Shown here: in pieces, positions 1 through 9,936 of the stretch
Layout of the letters: each line of letters opens with the position of its first letter
Position numbering within the stretch: the stretch's first letter is position 1
Source: Pelotomaculum sp.
GTDB taxonomy: Bacteria > Bacillota > Desulfotomaculia > Desulfotomaculales > Pelotomaculaceae
Direction of reading: 5' to 3'
Length of the DNA stretch: 64,000 nt
Assembly (NCBI GenBank): GCA_018435055.1
Contig: JAHDOA010000015.1
Span: 49,701 to 113,700, forward strand
Made by a program: the position numbers and the translations under genes
Notes under the pieces: generated by a model
What the model was told of the DNA's origin: nothing
The model's database searches: none
What the model saw: the letters and a program-made list of their open reading frames with translations, nothing else

Positions 1-527
<527 letters not shown>

Positions 528-537
528 TTACTTAACA

Positions 538-572
538 AGCAAAAATGCCTCCTTGGATCAGTAAGCAGGCAT
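538..572 (-). terminator. intrinsic terminator of the pyrR leader attenuator
   Basis: On the minus strand ATGCCT pairs with AGGCAT, with an inner CTT/AAG pairing and an 8-base loop, followed by TTTTT. It lies between the PyrR-binding hairpin and the pyrR start, as in the attenuators of Bacillus pyr operons. The 3' arm contains the AAGGAGG sequence, so folding would also hide it. Confidence 0.75.
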
Positions 573-598
573 AGCACTCCAATAAAAACCGTACATAT

Positions 599-630
599 GA
601 AATCCTTACCGATCTCACCGGATCGATTTC
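599..630 (-). promoter_or_regulatory. PyrR-binding anti-antiterminator hairpin
   Basis: The minus strand reads GAAATC, then GATCCGGTGAGATCGGTAAG, then GATTTC. The outer six bases pair perfectly. The core GATCCGGTGAG...AAGGAT matches the known PyrR recognition pattern (ARUCCNGNGAGGYU) at 11 of 14 positions. It sits between the promoter at 651-679 and the terminator at 538-572, the expected order for UMP-dependent attenuation. Confidence 0.75.
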
Positions 631-650
631 AAGGTCATTTTGTTCTACAT

Positions 651-679
651 ATTTTACATTGATTATTAATTCATGTCAA
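651..679 (-). promoter_or_regulatory. sigma-A type promoter for pyrR
   Basis: On the minus strand the -35 is TTGACA (674-679) and the -10 is TAAAAT (651-656), with a 17-base spacer. It is located just beyond the end of the preceding gene and would start a leader of about 120 bases that includes the PyrR hairpin and terminator. Confidence 0.7.
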
Positions 680-696
680 TCAGCAATGCGGGTCTA

Positions 697-2484
697 TTAT
701 GAAAAAACCAGTGCGCCCTCGTCGTCCAGCTCCGCTTTAATGTTATTTTGCAGCTCTTTAATGCTGGCCGAGCGCCCGCCAATTTGCACATGGACGCCCT
801 CGTGGGCTTTCCTGATCATAATCTTTTTTTTGCTATCGGTCTTCAGCAACGTCCTGGCGCCCATTTCCGACCCGGCCACGTTTATGATAATATTGCCGCC
901 GGCATGGATTTCTCCTCCCCTGAAAACCCCTTTAATACTAACGTCTCCCCCGGCTTTGATGTTTGTGTTTATACAGCCGCCGCCCTCTACCTTGACGTCG
1001 CCGGTGGCCTCTATCCGGCTGTTCACAGAATAAGCAAAGGTAATATTGGCCTTGTCCTGAGCCATGTTTTCAATATTATTCCGCACGTCTTTAATATCGT
1101 CAATAATCCTGTTAAATTCCCCGCGTGAACTAATTTTCAATACATTTAACCCGCTCAATTTTTTTTCAATAGTACCCAGCAGGTCAATCATATCCCCGGA
1201 AATTATAAAACTATTCTGCTCTGACATTTTAGTTATTTCAGATATTAGATTTGGCACCCTGGCATATTTTTTATCTATTAAATGCCGGATCAGCTGCCCC
1301 GTTTTAATATTTTTCTGTTTGGCCTGTCCGGCTATTTCCGATATAATGCCGCCGACCCCGGACAGGTCGGACTGCAGGGCGTTCAGGTGTTTGTAAATAG
1401 CGCTTAAAAAGCTGTTATTGCCGCCGGCGACCAGATTGCTGCCCGTAATATTCTTACCTACAGTAATGTTTCCCTGCGCCGCGACTTGCGCCCCGAAAAT
1501 CATACCGGATATATTAACTTTGCCGGCCGCCTGGACGATCATTCCTTCACAAACGTTCCCACGGACGACCACGTCGCCTTTAAACCGGATGTTGCCGGAG
1601 CGGATGTCAACATCACCATTTTTTTGAAAAACAGGCTCCACGTCAATAACCAGCCCTTTCCCCAGCCTTTTAGCCGTCGGCCGGCCGCTGAATTTAGAAA
1701 TAACGCGCAGCCCGTCGCCGGTAACTTCCGCTCCTTTGCCGGGAATAATGTCACAGGGGACAGGTTTTGGCGGGACAATCATTTCCCCGTTAACCTTCCT
1801 GCCGGGTTTCCCCCGGCGCCCCGCGAATTTTTCCGCCAGCAATGTTCCCGCGTCAACAGACGGTATTTCCCAAAGATCTCTAAAATCTACCCTGTCACTG
1901 GTATCATCAATTTTTTGTTCTCCCTGCCCGGCGTTAAATTTTAGTTCAACCCGGTCGTCAACAGTTTCACCAGGCGCCTCGCCTTCCGCTATAAGGTAGG
2001 AACCTTCTTCAACCCTGTCCAGGATAGCTGCGATTTCACCATGCTTGATGCCAAAGGTAATGTTTTTTTCAGATAACGCCTGTAAAATATCAACCAGCGC
2101 GCAGGGGCATTTTTTTTCAGCTTTGGACACCGTTCTCAAGCGCAGGTTGGTTTGCGGCCCTGTGTCCACTATTTTGTAGCTGGTTGTTGTCCCCGGTACA
2201 ATTTCAAGTTTTACCGACAGGTAATCCGGAGCGACTTTAATGTTGTATGAACCCGGCTCTTCCACCGTGAGAGGCTTCAAGACAATCTCATCCTTCTCCC
2301 TGATGATAGTACCGCCTGTGGCGACGACGCCGTTTATAACTACCTCAACTCCCTCGCAGGGAACTACGGAGAGTATTATGTTGTCATCATCCGGGTCTTT
2401 TACATACAGCTTGCCGTCTTTGACCCATACCCCGCCCGGGACCGATTTCAGGCCGTTATCCGCCATGCTAGCGTTATCTGTCAT
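697..2484 (-). CDS. FapA/DUF342-family protein
   Basis: This 595-residue cytoplasmic protein belongs to the DUF342 (FapA, flagellar assembly protein A) family. The central part, about residues 305-365, is a run of short beta-helix repeats rich in G-x-I/V-x-V (for example GDVVVRGNV and AQGNITVGKNI). A second set lies at about 490-545. Between them is a charged, probably helical segment (about 370-480). The exact role of the family is poorly defined; some members are linked to flagella or to polar polymer-like assemblies. No flagellar gene is nearby. The ATG at 2484 is preceded by a good GGAGG site. A bidirectional terminator separates it from the upstream yqhV-like gene. Confidence 0.85.
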   Translation of the reverse strand: MTDNASMADNGLKSVPGGVWVKDGKLYVKDPDDDNIILSVVPCEGVEVVINGVVATGGTIIREKDEIVLKPLTVEEPGSYNIKVAPDYLSVKLEIVPGTTTSYKIVDTGPQTNLRLRTVSKAEKKCPCALVDILQALSEKNITFGIKHGEIAAILDRVEEGSYLIAEGEAPGETVDDRVELKFNAGQGEQKIDDTSDRVDFRDLWEIPSVDAGTLLAEKFAGRRGKPGRKVNGEMIVPPKPVPCDIIPGKGAEVTGDGLRVISKFSGRPTAKRLGKGLVIDVEPVFQKNGDVDIRSGNIRFKGDVVVRGNVCEGMIVQAAGKVNISGMIFGAQVAAQGNITVGKNITGSNLVAGGNNSFLSAIYKHLNALQSDLSGVGGIISEIAGQAKQKNIKTGQLIRHLIDKKYARVPNLISEITKMSEQNSFIISGDMIDLLGTIEKKLSGLNVLKISSRGEFNRIIDDIKDVRNNIENMAQDKANITFAYSVNSRIEATGDVKVEGGGCINTNIKAGGDVSIKGVFRGGEIHAGGNIIINVAGSEMGARTLLKTDSKKKIMIRKAHEGVHVQIGGRSASIKELQNNIKAELDDEGALVFS

Positions 2485-2589
2485 GGGGATCCCTCCGTTG
2501 CTAAAATTTTCATTTTAATATGATTTATTATAGTCATTATTGGATTTTCCTCTAAATTGTTTATCGTTTTTCAATATTTTCACATAAAA

Positions 2590-2624
2590 ATAAAAACTCC
2601 TGCCGGTGTGCAGGGGCCTTTTTT
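2590..2624. terminator. bidirectional intrinsic terminator
   Basis: CTCCTGC and GCAGGGG form a stem (one weak pair) with a 6-base loop. There are six Ts on the plus strand and a run of Ts on the minus strand. It would end transcription of the yqhV-like gene before the DUF342 gene. Confidence 0.65.
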
Positions 2625-2632
2625 GTCAGCTG

Positions 2633-2908
2633 CTAAATTTTATTGATGCCAATAAATATTAATATTACACCCAGAATAACTATCATCATGCCGGAAGGCG
2701 CGATCTTGCCGGCCAGCCCGATCAGTCCCAGGGTGGTGACGGTAAGCAGCACCATCGGCCCCACCATAGCCAGCAGCGCGTTTATTTTAAAGGCGGTTTC
2801 CACCCGGCCGTACATCAGCATCAGCAGCGCCGCTGTAAATTCAATGGAAGCGGATAAAAACCTGAGACCGGCCATGCCAAGAACAATTTTATCCTGTATT
2901 AAAAACAC
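2633..2908 (-). CDS. yqhV: YqhV-like small membrane protein (DUF2619)
   Basis: A 91-residue integral membrane protein with about three hydrophobic segments (residues 8-33, 42-65 and 70-88). It matches the YqhV/DUF2619 family by its overall pattern, including the N-terminal VLGMAGLRFLSASIE and the motif NALLAMVGP. In Bacillus, yqhV lies beside the spoIIIA sporulation operon; its function is unknown. Here no spoIIIA gene is adjacent. The gene stands alone between a terminator and the divergent comA-like gene. Confidence 0.75.
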   Translation of the reverse strand: MFLIQDKIVLGMAGLRFLSASIEFTAALLMLMYGRVETAFKINALLAMVGPMVLLTVTTLGLIGLAGKIAPSGMMIVILGVILIFIGINKI

Positions 2909-3122
2909 GGTAACACCCCTTGTACACTGCCAATATCTAAAGACTAATATGCGGGGACCAGTTGATAAATGACTGACAGATTATCCCTGCTTCTAATCAC
3001 GTTAGCCGGGGTAATACCTGGAAAACCCTGAAGGTAACGCTTTTATTTTTCTATGAATATTTTAAGAATAGAATTTATAAGGCGGCGGCCGTGGAAAGGC
3101 AAACGCCGGAAGGAGACCTTAT

Positions 3123-3944
3123 ATGAGTGAAAACACATCGCGCAACCTGTGGTTGGAGGTAATTACCATGCCCCTGGGCGAAAGGTCAAAAAAACCGAGG
3201 AACCACGGTTTGACTATGGTTATTGACAAAGGCCTGGGACTAAATGAAACAAAAGATTTGTTTACCGTGGCGGGAGATTATATCGATTTTCTGAAACTTG
3301 GTTTCGGCACTTCGGCATTATACAACCGGGGTGTGCTGGAAGAAAAAATAAAGCTGGCCAAATGTTTCGGCATCGATATTTACCCTGGCGGGACTTTTCT
3401 CGAAATCGCCATTATGCAGAACAAACTGAAGGAATTCATAAAGATGGCCGGGACCATCGGCTACTCTACCCTCGAGGTTTCCGACGGTACAATTAATTTA
3501 TCCCAGGAGGTGCGAGAGCGGGCCATATCAATGGCTCTCGACGCAGGCTTTAAAGTCCTTACTGAAGTAGGCAAGAAAAACATGCAGGATAAAGAAATAA
3601 TAGGCCATTACTTAAGGCAGGTTAAGCGCGATCTGGATTGCGGGGCTTACCGGGTGATCATTGAAGGGAGGGAATCAGGCAAAAACGCCGGCTTTTATGA
3701 TGAGCTGGGACGGTTTATCGAGGATGAGTGGGAACAGCTCCTTGTCGCTGCCGGCGATCAGCGCCTGCTGATCTGGGAGGCGCCCTTAAAGCAGCAGCAG
3801 CAGGATTTGATTTCCCGTTTTGGACCCAATGTCAACCTGGGCAATATTGCGGCAAGTGAAGCGCTGGCCCTGGAGGCGCTGCGGGTCGGCCTGCGCGGCG
3901 ACACCTTGCGCCCGGTTTATCTCAGAGAAAGCAGCTACAAGTAA
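3123..3944 (+). CDS. comA: phosphosulfolactate synthase family protein (ComA-like)
   Basis: The family adds sulfite to phosphoenolpyruvate to give (2R)-phosphosulfolactate, the first step of coenzyme M synthesis in methanogens. Homologues in spore formers have been linked to sulfolactate made for spores. The 273-residue protein has a single (beta/alpha)8-barrel layout with family-like segments PRNHGLTMVIDKGLG (about 27-41), DFLKLGFGTSALY (55-67), YPGGTFLEIA (88-97) and LEVSDGTINL (115-124). Start ATG has AAGGAG 8 bases upstream. No comB, comC or other sulfolactate gene is adjacent, so the pathway role is inferred. It is one of few plus-strand genes and is flanked by repeats on its 3' side. 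Confidence 0.85.
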   Translation: MSENTSRNLWLEVITMPLGERSKKPRNHGLTMVIDKGLGLNETKDLFTVAGDYIDFLKLGFGTSALYNRGVLEEKIKLAKCFGIDIYPGGTFLEIAIMQNKLKEFIKMAGTIGYSTLEVSDGTINLSQEVRERAISMALDAGFKVLTEVGKKNMQDKEIIGHYLRQVKRDLDCGAYRVIIEGRESGKNAGFYDELGRFIEDEWEQLLVAAGDQRLLIWEAPLKQQQQDLISRFGPNVNLGNIAASEALALEALRVGLRGDTLRPVYLRESSYK

Positions 3945-4024
3945 CTTTCTGAAAAATATGTCCCGGATTGCCTGAAAACCGGGTGGGTGGCCTGAAAATT
4001 GTAGGTGCGGTTTTAACCGCACAT

Positions 4025-4270
4025 CTTTTGGCGGGGGAAGCACCTCTGTTTCTGCGGCGTTGCATCGATCTGTGATACTCTGACTGAGGAATGGGGACAC
4101 ACCTCTGTTTTGGGATTGGCTTTGACGCCGAGGTATGTCCCCGATCGGGATTGGTTGGATCTTTTCTGCGAGCTTGTATTGTTTTGTGATGCTCTGACAG
4201 TGGAACGGGGACACACCTCTGTTTGGGGATTGGCTTTGTAGATGAGGAATGTCCCCGATTGGCGGGGCAT
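4025..4270. repeat. REP-like palindromic repeat, locus A (two tandem units)
   Basis: Two copies of a GGGGACACACCTC ... GAGGTATGTCCCC hairpin (4093-4142 and 4207-4256), about 114 bases apart, are separated by a conserved linker containing TTGGATCTTTTCTGC. The arms pair almost perfectly over 13 bases. The same unit recurs near 25590, 44790 and 58975. The gap from the comA-like stop to the next gene (3945-4309) holds nothing else recognisable. Confidence 0.85.
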
Positions 4271-4309
4271 ATATTATAAAACCAATAATTTGCAAAGCAG
4301 GTAAGCATT

Positions 4310-4765
4310 TTGCCAGGGGTAAACTTACTGGTGGCGCTGCTGCTGATCGGCATCATCGCCCAATCCAACTTGATAGCGACGGCAGCCAGCCTCCTGTTAA
4401 TTGTAGAATTCACCAACCTCAATTTTATCTATACCCTGCTGGACAGGCGGGGCCTGGAACTCGGCCTGCTTTTTTTGATGCTTACGATTATGGTACCGCT
4501 GGCCAACGGTACCGTATTACCCGGAGATATCACGCGCAACCTGGTTTCATTGCCTGGTATCCTGGCAGTCGCGGGCGGGGCCGGCGCGACTTATTTAAAC
4601 GCCCGCGGCCTGACCCTGTTAAAAATTGACCCGGAAATAATATTCGGCATGGTGCTGGGGTCCATTCTCGGCATTGTCTTTTTGCATGGCGTTCCTGTCG
4701 GGCCGTTGATGGCGGCGGGCATAACGGCTTTATTTATGCCGGTATTGCGTTTATTCAGGCGCTAA
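4310..4765 (+). CDS. DUF441 (UPF0756) family membrane protein
   Basis: A 151-residue integral membrane protein with about four hydrophobic segments (residues 4-34, 50-62, 78-95 and 108-147). It matches the DUF441/UPF0756 family, whose function is unknown. It begins with TTG; an in-frame stop lies eight codons upstream and there is no ATG or GTG, so TTG is the only reasonable start. Its ribosome site is weak. Its 3' end overlaps the converging rluD-like gene by 15 bases. Confidence 0.8.
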   Translation: MPGVNLLVALLLIGIIAQSNLIATAASLLLIVEFTNLNFIYTLLDRRGLELGLLFLMLTIMVPLANGTVLPGDITRNLVSLPGILAVAGGAGATYLNARGLTLLKIDPEIIFGMVLGSILGIVFLHGVPVGPLMAAGITALFMPVLRLFRR

Positions 4766-5668
4766 ACCGGACAGGACTGCTGCCAGTTCATCCGGCAGGG
4801 GCGCTGCAAATTCCATGTAAACACCTGTACGGGGATGTTTGAAGCCGATAACGGCAGCGTGGAGAAACTGCCCGGCCAGGTTAAAATGCGGCTTTGCCGG
4901 GCCATACTTGAGGTCGCCCACCACCGGGTGGCCGATAAAAGCCAGGTGTACCCTGATTTGGTGGGTACGCCCGGTTTCCAGCTGTAGCCGCAGGTATGTG
5001 TAGCCGGCATAACGGCTTTGCACATGGTAATTTGTCACCGCATGCCGGGAGTTTTTGTGGGTCACGGCCATTTTCTGCCTGTTTTTCGGGTCGCGCCCGA
5101 TGGGGGCGTCTATCACACCGGCCTCTTCCCTGACCTTCCCATGTACAAGCGCCAGATAGATGCGGGTGATACGGCGGTCTTTGAGCTGCCTGGCCAAACT
5201 GATATGGGCGGCGTCGTTTTTTGCCACCATCAAGAGGCCGGATGTGTCCTTATCCAGACGGTGTACTATACCCGGGCGCAGTACCCCGTTAATTCCGGAA
5301 AGATCGCTGCAGTGGTATAGCAGGGCGTTCACCACAGTACCGGAATAATTGCCGGCGGCGGGATGGACAACCATGCCCCTGGGCTTGTTTAAAACGATAA
5401 CATCATGGTCCTCATAGTATATATCGAGGGGGATTTTTTCCGCTCTGGCTTCCACTCCTACCGGTTCAGGGATTTCCAGCCTGGCTATGTCCCCCCGCTT
5501 TACCTTGTAACCGGCCTTGACAACAATACCGTTTATTGAGGCCAGTCCTTCCCCGATCAGCCTCTGGATATGCGAGCGGGTATAGTCCTCCGCCTCGCCG
5601 GCAAGGAAAACATCCAGCCTTTTCCCTGTGTCACCATCCCCGGCCTCATAATAATGTACCGGCGCCAC
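4751..5668 (-). CDS. rluD: RluA-family 23S rRNA pseudouridine synthase (RluD/YlyB-like)
   Basis: It converts selected uridines of large-subunit rRNA to pseudouridine. The 305 residues comprise an N-terminal S4 RNA-binding domain (about 13-70, with TRSHIQRLIGEGLASING) and a catalytic domain carrying the signature HRLDKDTSGLL around residues 135-146, where Asp is the nucleophile. RTHQIRVHL occurs near 235. It abuts lspA (one-base overlap), the same arrangement as lspA-ylyB upstream of pyrR in Bacillus. Substrate positions cannot be told from sequence alone. Confidence 0.9.
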   Translation of the reverse strand: MAPVHYYEAGDGDTGKRLDVFLAGEAEDYTRSHIQRLIGEGLASINGIVVKAGYKVKRGDIARLEIPEPVGVEARAEKIPLDIYYEDHDVIVLNKPRGMVVHPAAGNYSGTVVNALLYHCSDLSGINGVLRPGIVHRLDKDTSGLLMVAKNDAAHISLARQLKDRRITRIYLALVHGKVREEAGVIDAPIGRDPKNRQKMAVTHKNSRHAVTNYHVQSRYAGYTYLRLQLETGRTHQIRVHLAFIGHPVVGDLKYGPAKPHFNLAGQFLHAAVIGFKHPRTGVYMEFAAPLPDELAAVLSGLAPE

Positions 5669-6123
5669 TAGTGTTCACTGCCCTTGTCTGATTTGCCGCC
5701 GTCTTTCAGCAGTTCCCAGGCCAGCAGGAAGACCCCGATGAGGATGGCCGTGTCGGCCAGGTTGAATACCGGCCATACGCGAAAATCCAGAAAATCAACT
5801 ACTTTGCCTAAGCGCAGCCTGTCCGCCATGTTGCCCAGGGAACCCCCCAGGACCATAGCCAGAGCAATTTTTAATATTGTCTTTTCTGCAGGCAGTTTCC
5901 TGTATACGACCAGCGCCCCGGCTATGAGCAGCAGGCCCGTGGTTATAAAAAGGACATTCTGGTTGGGCAGGATGCCAAAGGCGGCGCCCGGGTTCATTAT
6001 ATAGGTCAGGTGGAAAACAGAAGGCAGCACGGGAATTGATTCACCCTGGTACATTAACATCCGGACCGCCGCTTTGGTCCCCTGGTCTACTAACAGTACC
6101 GCCATTATTATTGCAAGGAACAT
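5668..6123 (-). CDS. lspA: lipoprotein signal peptidase (signal peptidase II)
   Basis: This membrane aspartic protease cleaves signal peptides of diacylglyceryl-modified prolipoproteins. It has 151 residues and four predicted membrane segments. The conserved catalytic blocks are GGSLGNMADRL (about 103-113) and FNLADTAI (about 129-136), each giving one active-site Asp. VDQGTKA near the N-terminus is the first conserved box. It lies 120 bases downstream of ileS and overlaps the rluD-like gene, so the three are probably one transcript controlled by the ileS T-box. Confidence 0.95.
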   Translation of the reverse strand: MFLAIIMAVLLVDQGTKAAVRMLMYQGESIPVLPSVFHLTYIMNPGAAFGILPNQNVLFITTGLLLIAGALVVYRKLPAEKTILKIALAMVLGGSLGNMADRLRLGKVVDFLDFRVWPVFNLADTAILIGVFLLAWELLKDGGKSDKGSEH

Positions 6124-6244
6124 ACCATCACCATAATTATATTACCACATATTTACATAAAAACATACGCGCATGATTTACAACAATCATTTCATGACTA
6201 CCATAAATTATTGTTTTTTTTTTAAAACCACCATGAAGCTTGTT

Positions 6245-9028
6245 TCAAATTTGTTTCATCACTTCCGCGCAGCGCGGGCACAAAGTCTTATGCTCATGGT
6301 TCGCGCCGACTTCCTTGTGGTACATCCAACAGCGTTCGCACTTTTCACCGGCGGCGGGCCGGACCGAAATAAACAGTCCGGGGATGGCGTCGCCGGCCTG
6401 CGCTCCCGGCGGAGCGTCCGCTAGAGGGGTCAGCTTTACCTCCGAGACAATGAAGAGGACAGGCAGGTCGCCGGCTAAAGGTTCAAGGAAGCTGCGCAGT
6501 TCTTTGCCCGGGTACAGATCAACCGCAGCTTCCAGAGAGTTGCCGATTACCTTGTCCCGGCGGGCCGATTCCAGCGCCCTGGTCACCTCGCCCCGTACAG
6601 CCAGCAGCCGTTCCCATTTTTCCTCCAGCTCGACATCTATATACTCTTCCATAACCTCCGGCATCTCGGCCAGCTGCACGCTGACCAACCCGGCCCGGCC
6701 GCCGGGCATATGTCGCCAGATTTCCTCAGTTGTAAATGTGAGGACCGGCGCCAGCAGGCGCACCAGAGCTGACAGGATTTCATACATCACAGTCTGCGCG
6801 GCGCGGCGCTCTTTGGAAGCGGCGGGCATTGTATAGAGCCGGTCTTTGATGATATCCAGGTAAAGAGAACTCATATCTACGGTGCAAAAGCTGTGGATGG
6901 CGTGGTAAACCACATGGTATTCATAATCCCGGTATCCCGCGGTCACCTTTTGGATCAGTTTCTGCAGCCTGAGCAAGGCCCAGCGGTCTATCTCCAGCAG
7001 CTGGTTATAACCAATTCTATCACCGGCCGGGTCAAAATCATAAAGGTTACCGAGCAGGAAGCGGCAGGTGTTTCTAATTTTACGGTAGGCCTCGGTGAGC
7101 TGTTTTAAGATACCGGGCGAGGCGGCCAGGTCGCTGCGGTAGTCGGCGGAACTGACCCAGAGGCGCAGGATGTCGGCGCCCATCTGCTTGATCACTTTGG
7201 CCGGATCCACCACGTTGCCCAGTGATTTTGACTGCTTGCGGCCCTGTTCGTCAACAACAAAACCGTGTGTCAGCACTGCCCGGTAAGGGGCCCTGCCGGT
7301 TACCGCCACCGAGGTGGAAAGGGAAGAGTTGAACCAGCCCCGGTGCTGGTCGCTTCCTTCCAGGTAAAGATCCGCCGGCCGGCGCAGGTCCGGCCAGACA
7401 GACGGTTCGTCCAGCACCCCGAAGTGACTGGTGCCGGAATCAAACCAGACATCCATAATATCCGTCTCTTTGGTAAACTCGCCGCAGCCGCACCCGCATT
7501 TTATACCCTGCGGCAGCAGGTCCCGGGCGGCCCTGGCAAACCAGACGTCAGATCCATTCTGCCTGAACAAGCCCTGCAGGCGCCGGATGGTCTCGTCATT
7601 TATTAATTCTTTCCCGCAGTCATTGCAATAGAATATGGGTATAGGCACCCCCCAGCTGCGCTGGCGGGAAATACACCAGTCACCGCGGCCCGCCACCATG
7701 TTGTAGATGCGCTCTTCACCCCAGCCGGGAATCCAGCGCACCGTGCGGATCGCGTCAAGGGTAGCCTGGCGGAATCCGTCAATTGAGGCAAACCACTGCT
7801 CGGTGGCCCGGAAAAAAACAGGCTTTTTGCAGCGCCAGCAGTGGGGATACTGGTGCATGATCGTAGATTGATTCATTAAGTGTCCCCGGCGGGTCAGCTC
7901 TTCGAGTACGCCGGCGTTGGCGTCCAGGTAAAATTGACCGGCGAAAATGCCGCCTTCTTCGGTAAAAATCCCCCTGGCGTTAACCGGAGACAGTACAGGC
8001 AGACCGTACTGTTTGCAAACATCAAAGTCTTCCATGCCGTGGCCCGGGGCAGTGTGCACACAGCCGGTGCCCTGGTCCAGGGTAACGTGCTCGCCCAGGA
8101 CTACCAGTGAAACCCTGTCCACAAAGGGGTGGCCGCACTCGATCAGTTCCAGTTCGGCGCCTTCAAAATCTCCAATCACTTCTGAACTTTCTATACCGGT
8201 GTTTTCCAGGAAACTATCCTTTAACTCTTCAGCTACCAGGTACTTTTCTTTCCCGGTTTTGACTAAAACATATTTGTACCCGGGGTGCAGGCAAATGGCC
8301 ATGTTGGCCGGCAGGGTCCAGGGCGTGGTGGTCCAGATCACCAGGTAAGCGTCTTCCTCAGGCAGAACGCCCCTGCCGTTTCTGATTGGAAACCGCACAT
8401 ATATGGATGCCGACTTTTTGTCTCCGTACTCGACTTCCGCCTCTGCCAGCGCCGTTTCGCAGGCGGCGCACCAGTAAACAGGTTTCAGGCCTTTATAAAT
8501 ATATCCCTTTTTGGCCATTTCTCCGAAAACGCCAATCTGGCGCGCTTCGAAATGCGGCATCAGGGTCAGATAGGGTTTATTCCACTCGCCTCTTACACCC
8601 AGCCTTTTGAATTCTTCCCGCTGGATATCAACAAACTTCAGGGCAAAGTCTTTACATTTGTTTCTGAACTCCACCGGGTCGATTTCGTGGCGGTCGATGC
8701 CAAAAGCCCTGATCGCCTGCTGTTCAATCGGCAGGCCGTGCGTATCCCAGCCCGGCACATAAGGCGCGTCGCAACCTGACATGGAGTGGTACTTGACAAC
8801 TATATCTTTTAAGACTTTATTTAAAACGTGGCCCAGGTGGATATGCCCGTTGGCGTAAGGCGGCCCATCGTGCAGAATGAACTTTTGCCGGCCGCGGTTC
8901 TTTTCCTGGACCTTGCTGTAAATGTCAATTTCATCCCAGAATTTCAGGAATTCCACTTCTCTTTCAGGCAGGTTGGCCCGCATCGGGAAGTCGGTTTTAG
9001 GTAAATTCAGGGTCTTACCGTAATCCAT
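6245..9028 (-). CDS. ileS: isoleucyl-tRNA synthetase
   Basis: It charges tRNA-Ile with isoleucine in the cytoplasm. The 927-residue class I enzyme has its HIGH box as HLGH (residues 64-67, after PPYANG). The KMSKS box appears as KQSKSLGN about residue 600. An editing (CP1) domain with TTPWTLPAN lies between them, and a C-terminal zinc finger (CERCWMYH ... LCPRC) occupies the last 35 residues. All elements needed for activity and editing are present. The gene follows a full T-box leader and promoter, so expression should rise when uncharged tRNA-Ile accumulates. Confidence 0.97.
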   Translation of the reverse strand: MDYGKTLNLPKTDFPMRANLPEREVEFLKFWDEIDIYSKVQEKNRGRQKFILHDGPPYANGHIHLGHVLNKVLKDIVVKYHSMSGCDAPYVPGWDTHGLPIEQQAIRAFGIDRHEIDPVEFRNKCKDFALKFVDIQREEFKRLGVRGEWNKPYLTLMPHFEARQIGVFGEMAKKGYIYKGLKPVYWCAACETALAEAEVEYGDKKSASIYVRFPIRNGRGVLPEEDAYLVIWTTTPWTLPANMAICLHPGYKYVLVKTGKEKYLVAEELKDSFLENTGIESSEVIGDFEGAELELIECGHPFVDRVSLVVLGEHVTLDQGTGCVHTAPGHGMEDFDVCKQYGLPVLSPVNARGIFTEEGGIFAGQFYLDANAGVLEELTRRGHLMNQSTIMHQYPHCWRCKKPVFFRATEQWFASIDGFRQATLDAIRTVRWIPGWGEERIYNMVAGRGDWCISRQRSWGVPIPIFYCNDCGKELINDETIRRLQGLFRQNGSDVWFARAARDLLPQGIKCGCGCGEFTKETDIMDVWFDSGTSHFGVLDEPSVWPDLRRPADLYLEGSDQHRGWFNSSLSTSVAVTGRAPYRAVLTHGFVVDEQGRKQSKSLGNVVDPAKVIKQMGADILRLWVSSADYRSDLAASPGILKQLTEAYRKIRNTCRFLLGNLYDFDPAGDRIGYNQLLEIDRWALLRLQKLIQKVTAGYRDYEYHVVYHAIHSFCTVDMSSLYLDIIKDRLYTMPAASKERRAAQTVMYEILSALVRLLAPVLTFTTEEIWRHMPGGRAGLVSVQLAEMPEVMEEYIDVELEEKWERLLAVRGEVTRALESARRDKVIGNSLEAAVDLYPGKELRSFLEPLAGDLPVLFIVSEVKLTPLADAPPGAQAGDAIPGLFISVRPAAGEKCERCWMYHKEVGANHEHKTLCPRCAEVMKQI

Positions 9029-9242
9029 TTTAAAACACCTCTTTTTGAATCGTTATATCAAAACTAATCTAACTGCCTCAAACACTGTCAAAAGCAAGCA
9101 TAGCAAGGAAGAACGGCGCCTGCGTTAGCAAAAGCGAGTATGGCAAGGAAAGCGGGATCAGACGGGGCGGAGCGTACTCATCATCGTACGTGAGCACCCG
9201 GATGAACCCGATTGACGCAGCCAGACGAAGCTTCTCATAACG

Positions 9243-9270
9243 CAAAAAGCCCGTCCCCCAAGGGACGGGA
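9243..9270 (-). terminator. T-box regulated terminator
   Basis: CCCGTCCC and GGGACGGG pair perfectly (eight bases) around a 4-base loop and are followed by CTTTTT on the minus strand. The 5' arm lies just after the T-box sequence, as expected for an alternative antiterminator/terminator switch. Confidence 0.9.
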
Positions 9271-9520
9271 CTATTACCCGCGGTACCACCCTAACTGCAG
9301 CCCGGCGCCGCCACAAGCACGGTCCGAAGCTTAACCACTCAAGCTGCCATATATCGGCGGCAAACCGGCCTTGCTTAATTTTCGAGTGAATTTCAGCAGG
9401 CGCCTCACGGGTGATTTTCAATGGTATGCCCGTGCCCGGTTTCCAGCATGCCCGGGCTCTCTATTCGGACAAAATCCGTTTACTCTTCCCGCTCATAGGA
9501 CTTTACATTATACGCTAACA
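9243..9520 (-). promoter_or_regulatory. T-box leader (ileS), tRNA-Ile responsive
   Basis: The minus strand contains the hallmark T-box sequence AGGGTGGTACCGCGGGT at 9276-9292, which pairs with the tRNA acceptor end. The Stem I landmark GGGAAGAGTA is near the 5' end. A specifier loop GAAAATCACC has the Ile codon ATC at 9413-9415. A terminator follows. The specifier and the downstream gene agree. The adjoining 9029-9242 interval, up to ileS, shows no further element. Confidence 0.93.
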
Positions 9521-9526
9521 AGCAAT

Positions 9527-9555
9527 ATTATATAAAAAAGCCATATGGTAGTCAA
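9527..9555 (-). promoter_or_regulatory. sigma-A type promoter for the ileS T-box leader
   Basis: On the minus strand TTGACT (9550-9555) and TATAAT (9527-9532) are separated by exactly 17 bases. Transcription would start near 9520, just ahead of the T-box Stem I. Confidence 0.8.
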
Positions 9556-9623
9556 CTGAGCCCAAGTCTGGCTAGGGATATTTACCCTTTTGTCGTTTAT
9601 TTATAGCCCTAAACCCTGCTACC

Positions 9624-9911
9624 TTATGGCAGCAAAGCCTTTAAGGTTTTATCAGCACTCAAGCCGGACACCTTAATTACTTTATTGCGGCCGGTATGGC
9701 CGCTGATGATTTCCACCCGGGAACGAGGCACGCCTAAAGTCTTTGCTAAAAATACCCTGCAGGCTTCGTTGGCCTTGCCCTCTAAAGGAGCGGCGGTCAG
9801 CCTGATCTTGAGGGCGTCCTCGTAAATTCCCACAATACATTCCTTTGACGAGCGGGGCATGACCCTCACCTTGAACAGCACGTCTCCATTTACTTCTCTG
9901 ATCTGAAGCAA
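9624..9911 (-). CDS. YggU family protein (DUF167 / UPF0235)
   Basis: A 95-residue cytoplasmic protein with the compact DUF167 fold. The family hallmarks are VRVMPRSSK near the N-terminus and the APLEGKANEA motif (about 57-66). The function of the family is not established; members occur beside yggT and yggS in many genomes, as here. The start is TTG with GGAGGATAAAGG immediately upstream. It follows the DUF2889-like gene by 25 bases. Confidence 0.88.
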   Translation of the reverse strand: MLQIREVNGDVLFKVRVMPRSSKECIVGIYEDALKIRLTAAPLEGKANEACRVFLAKTLGVPRSRVEIISGHTGRNKVIKVSGLSADKTLKALLP

Positions 9912-9936
9912 CCTTTATCCTCCAACATCAATTTTT

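Noticed and set aside
4025..4270. Short minus-strand ORFs (for example 4013-4270 and 3922-4422) as genes
   Set aside because: They run through REP-like repeat or antisense to comA and DUF441 genes.
9158..9421. 87-codon minus-strand ORF between ileS and yggU
   Set aside because: It lies in the T-box leader and has no ribosome site.
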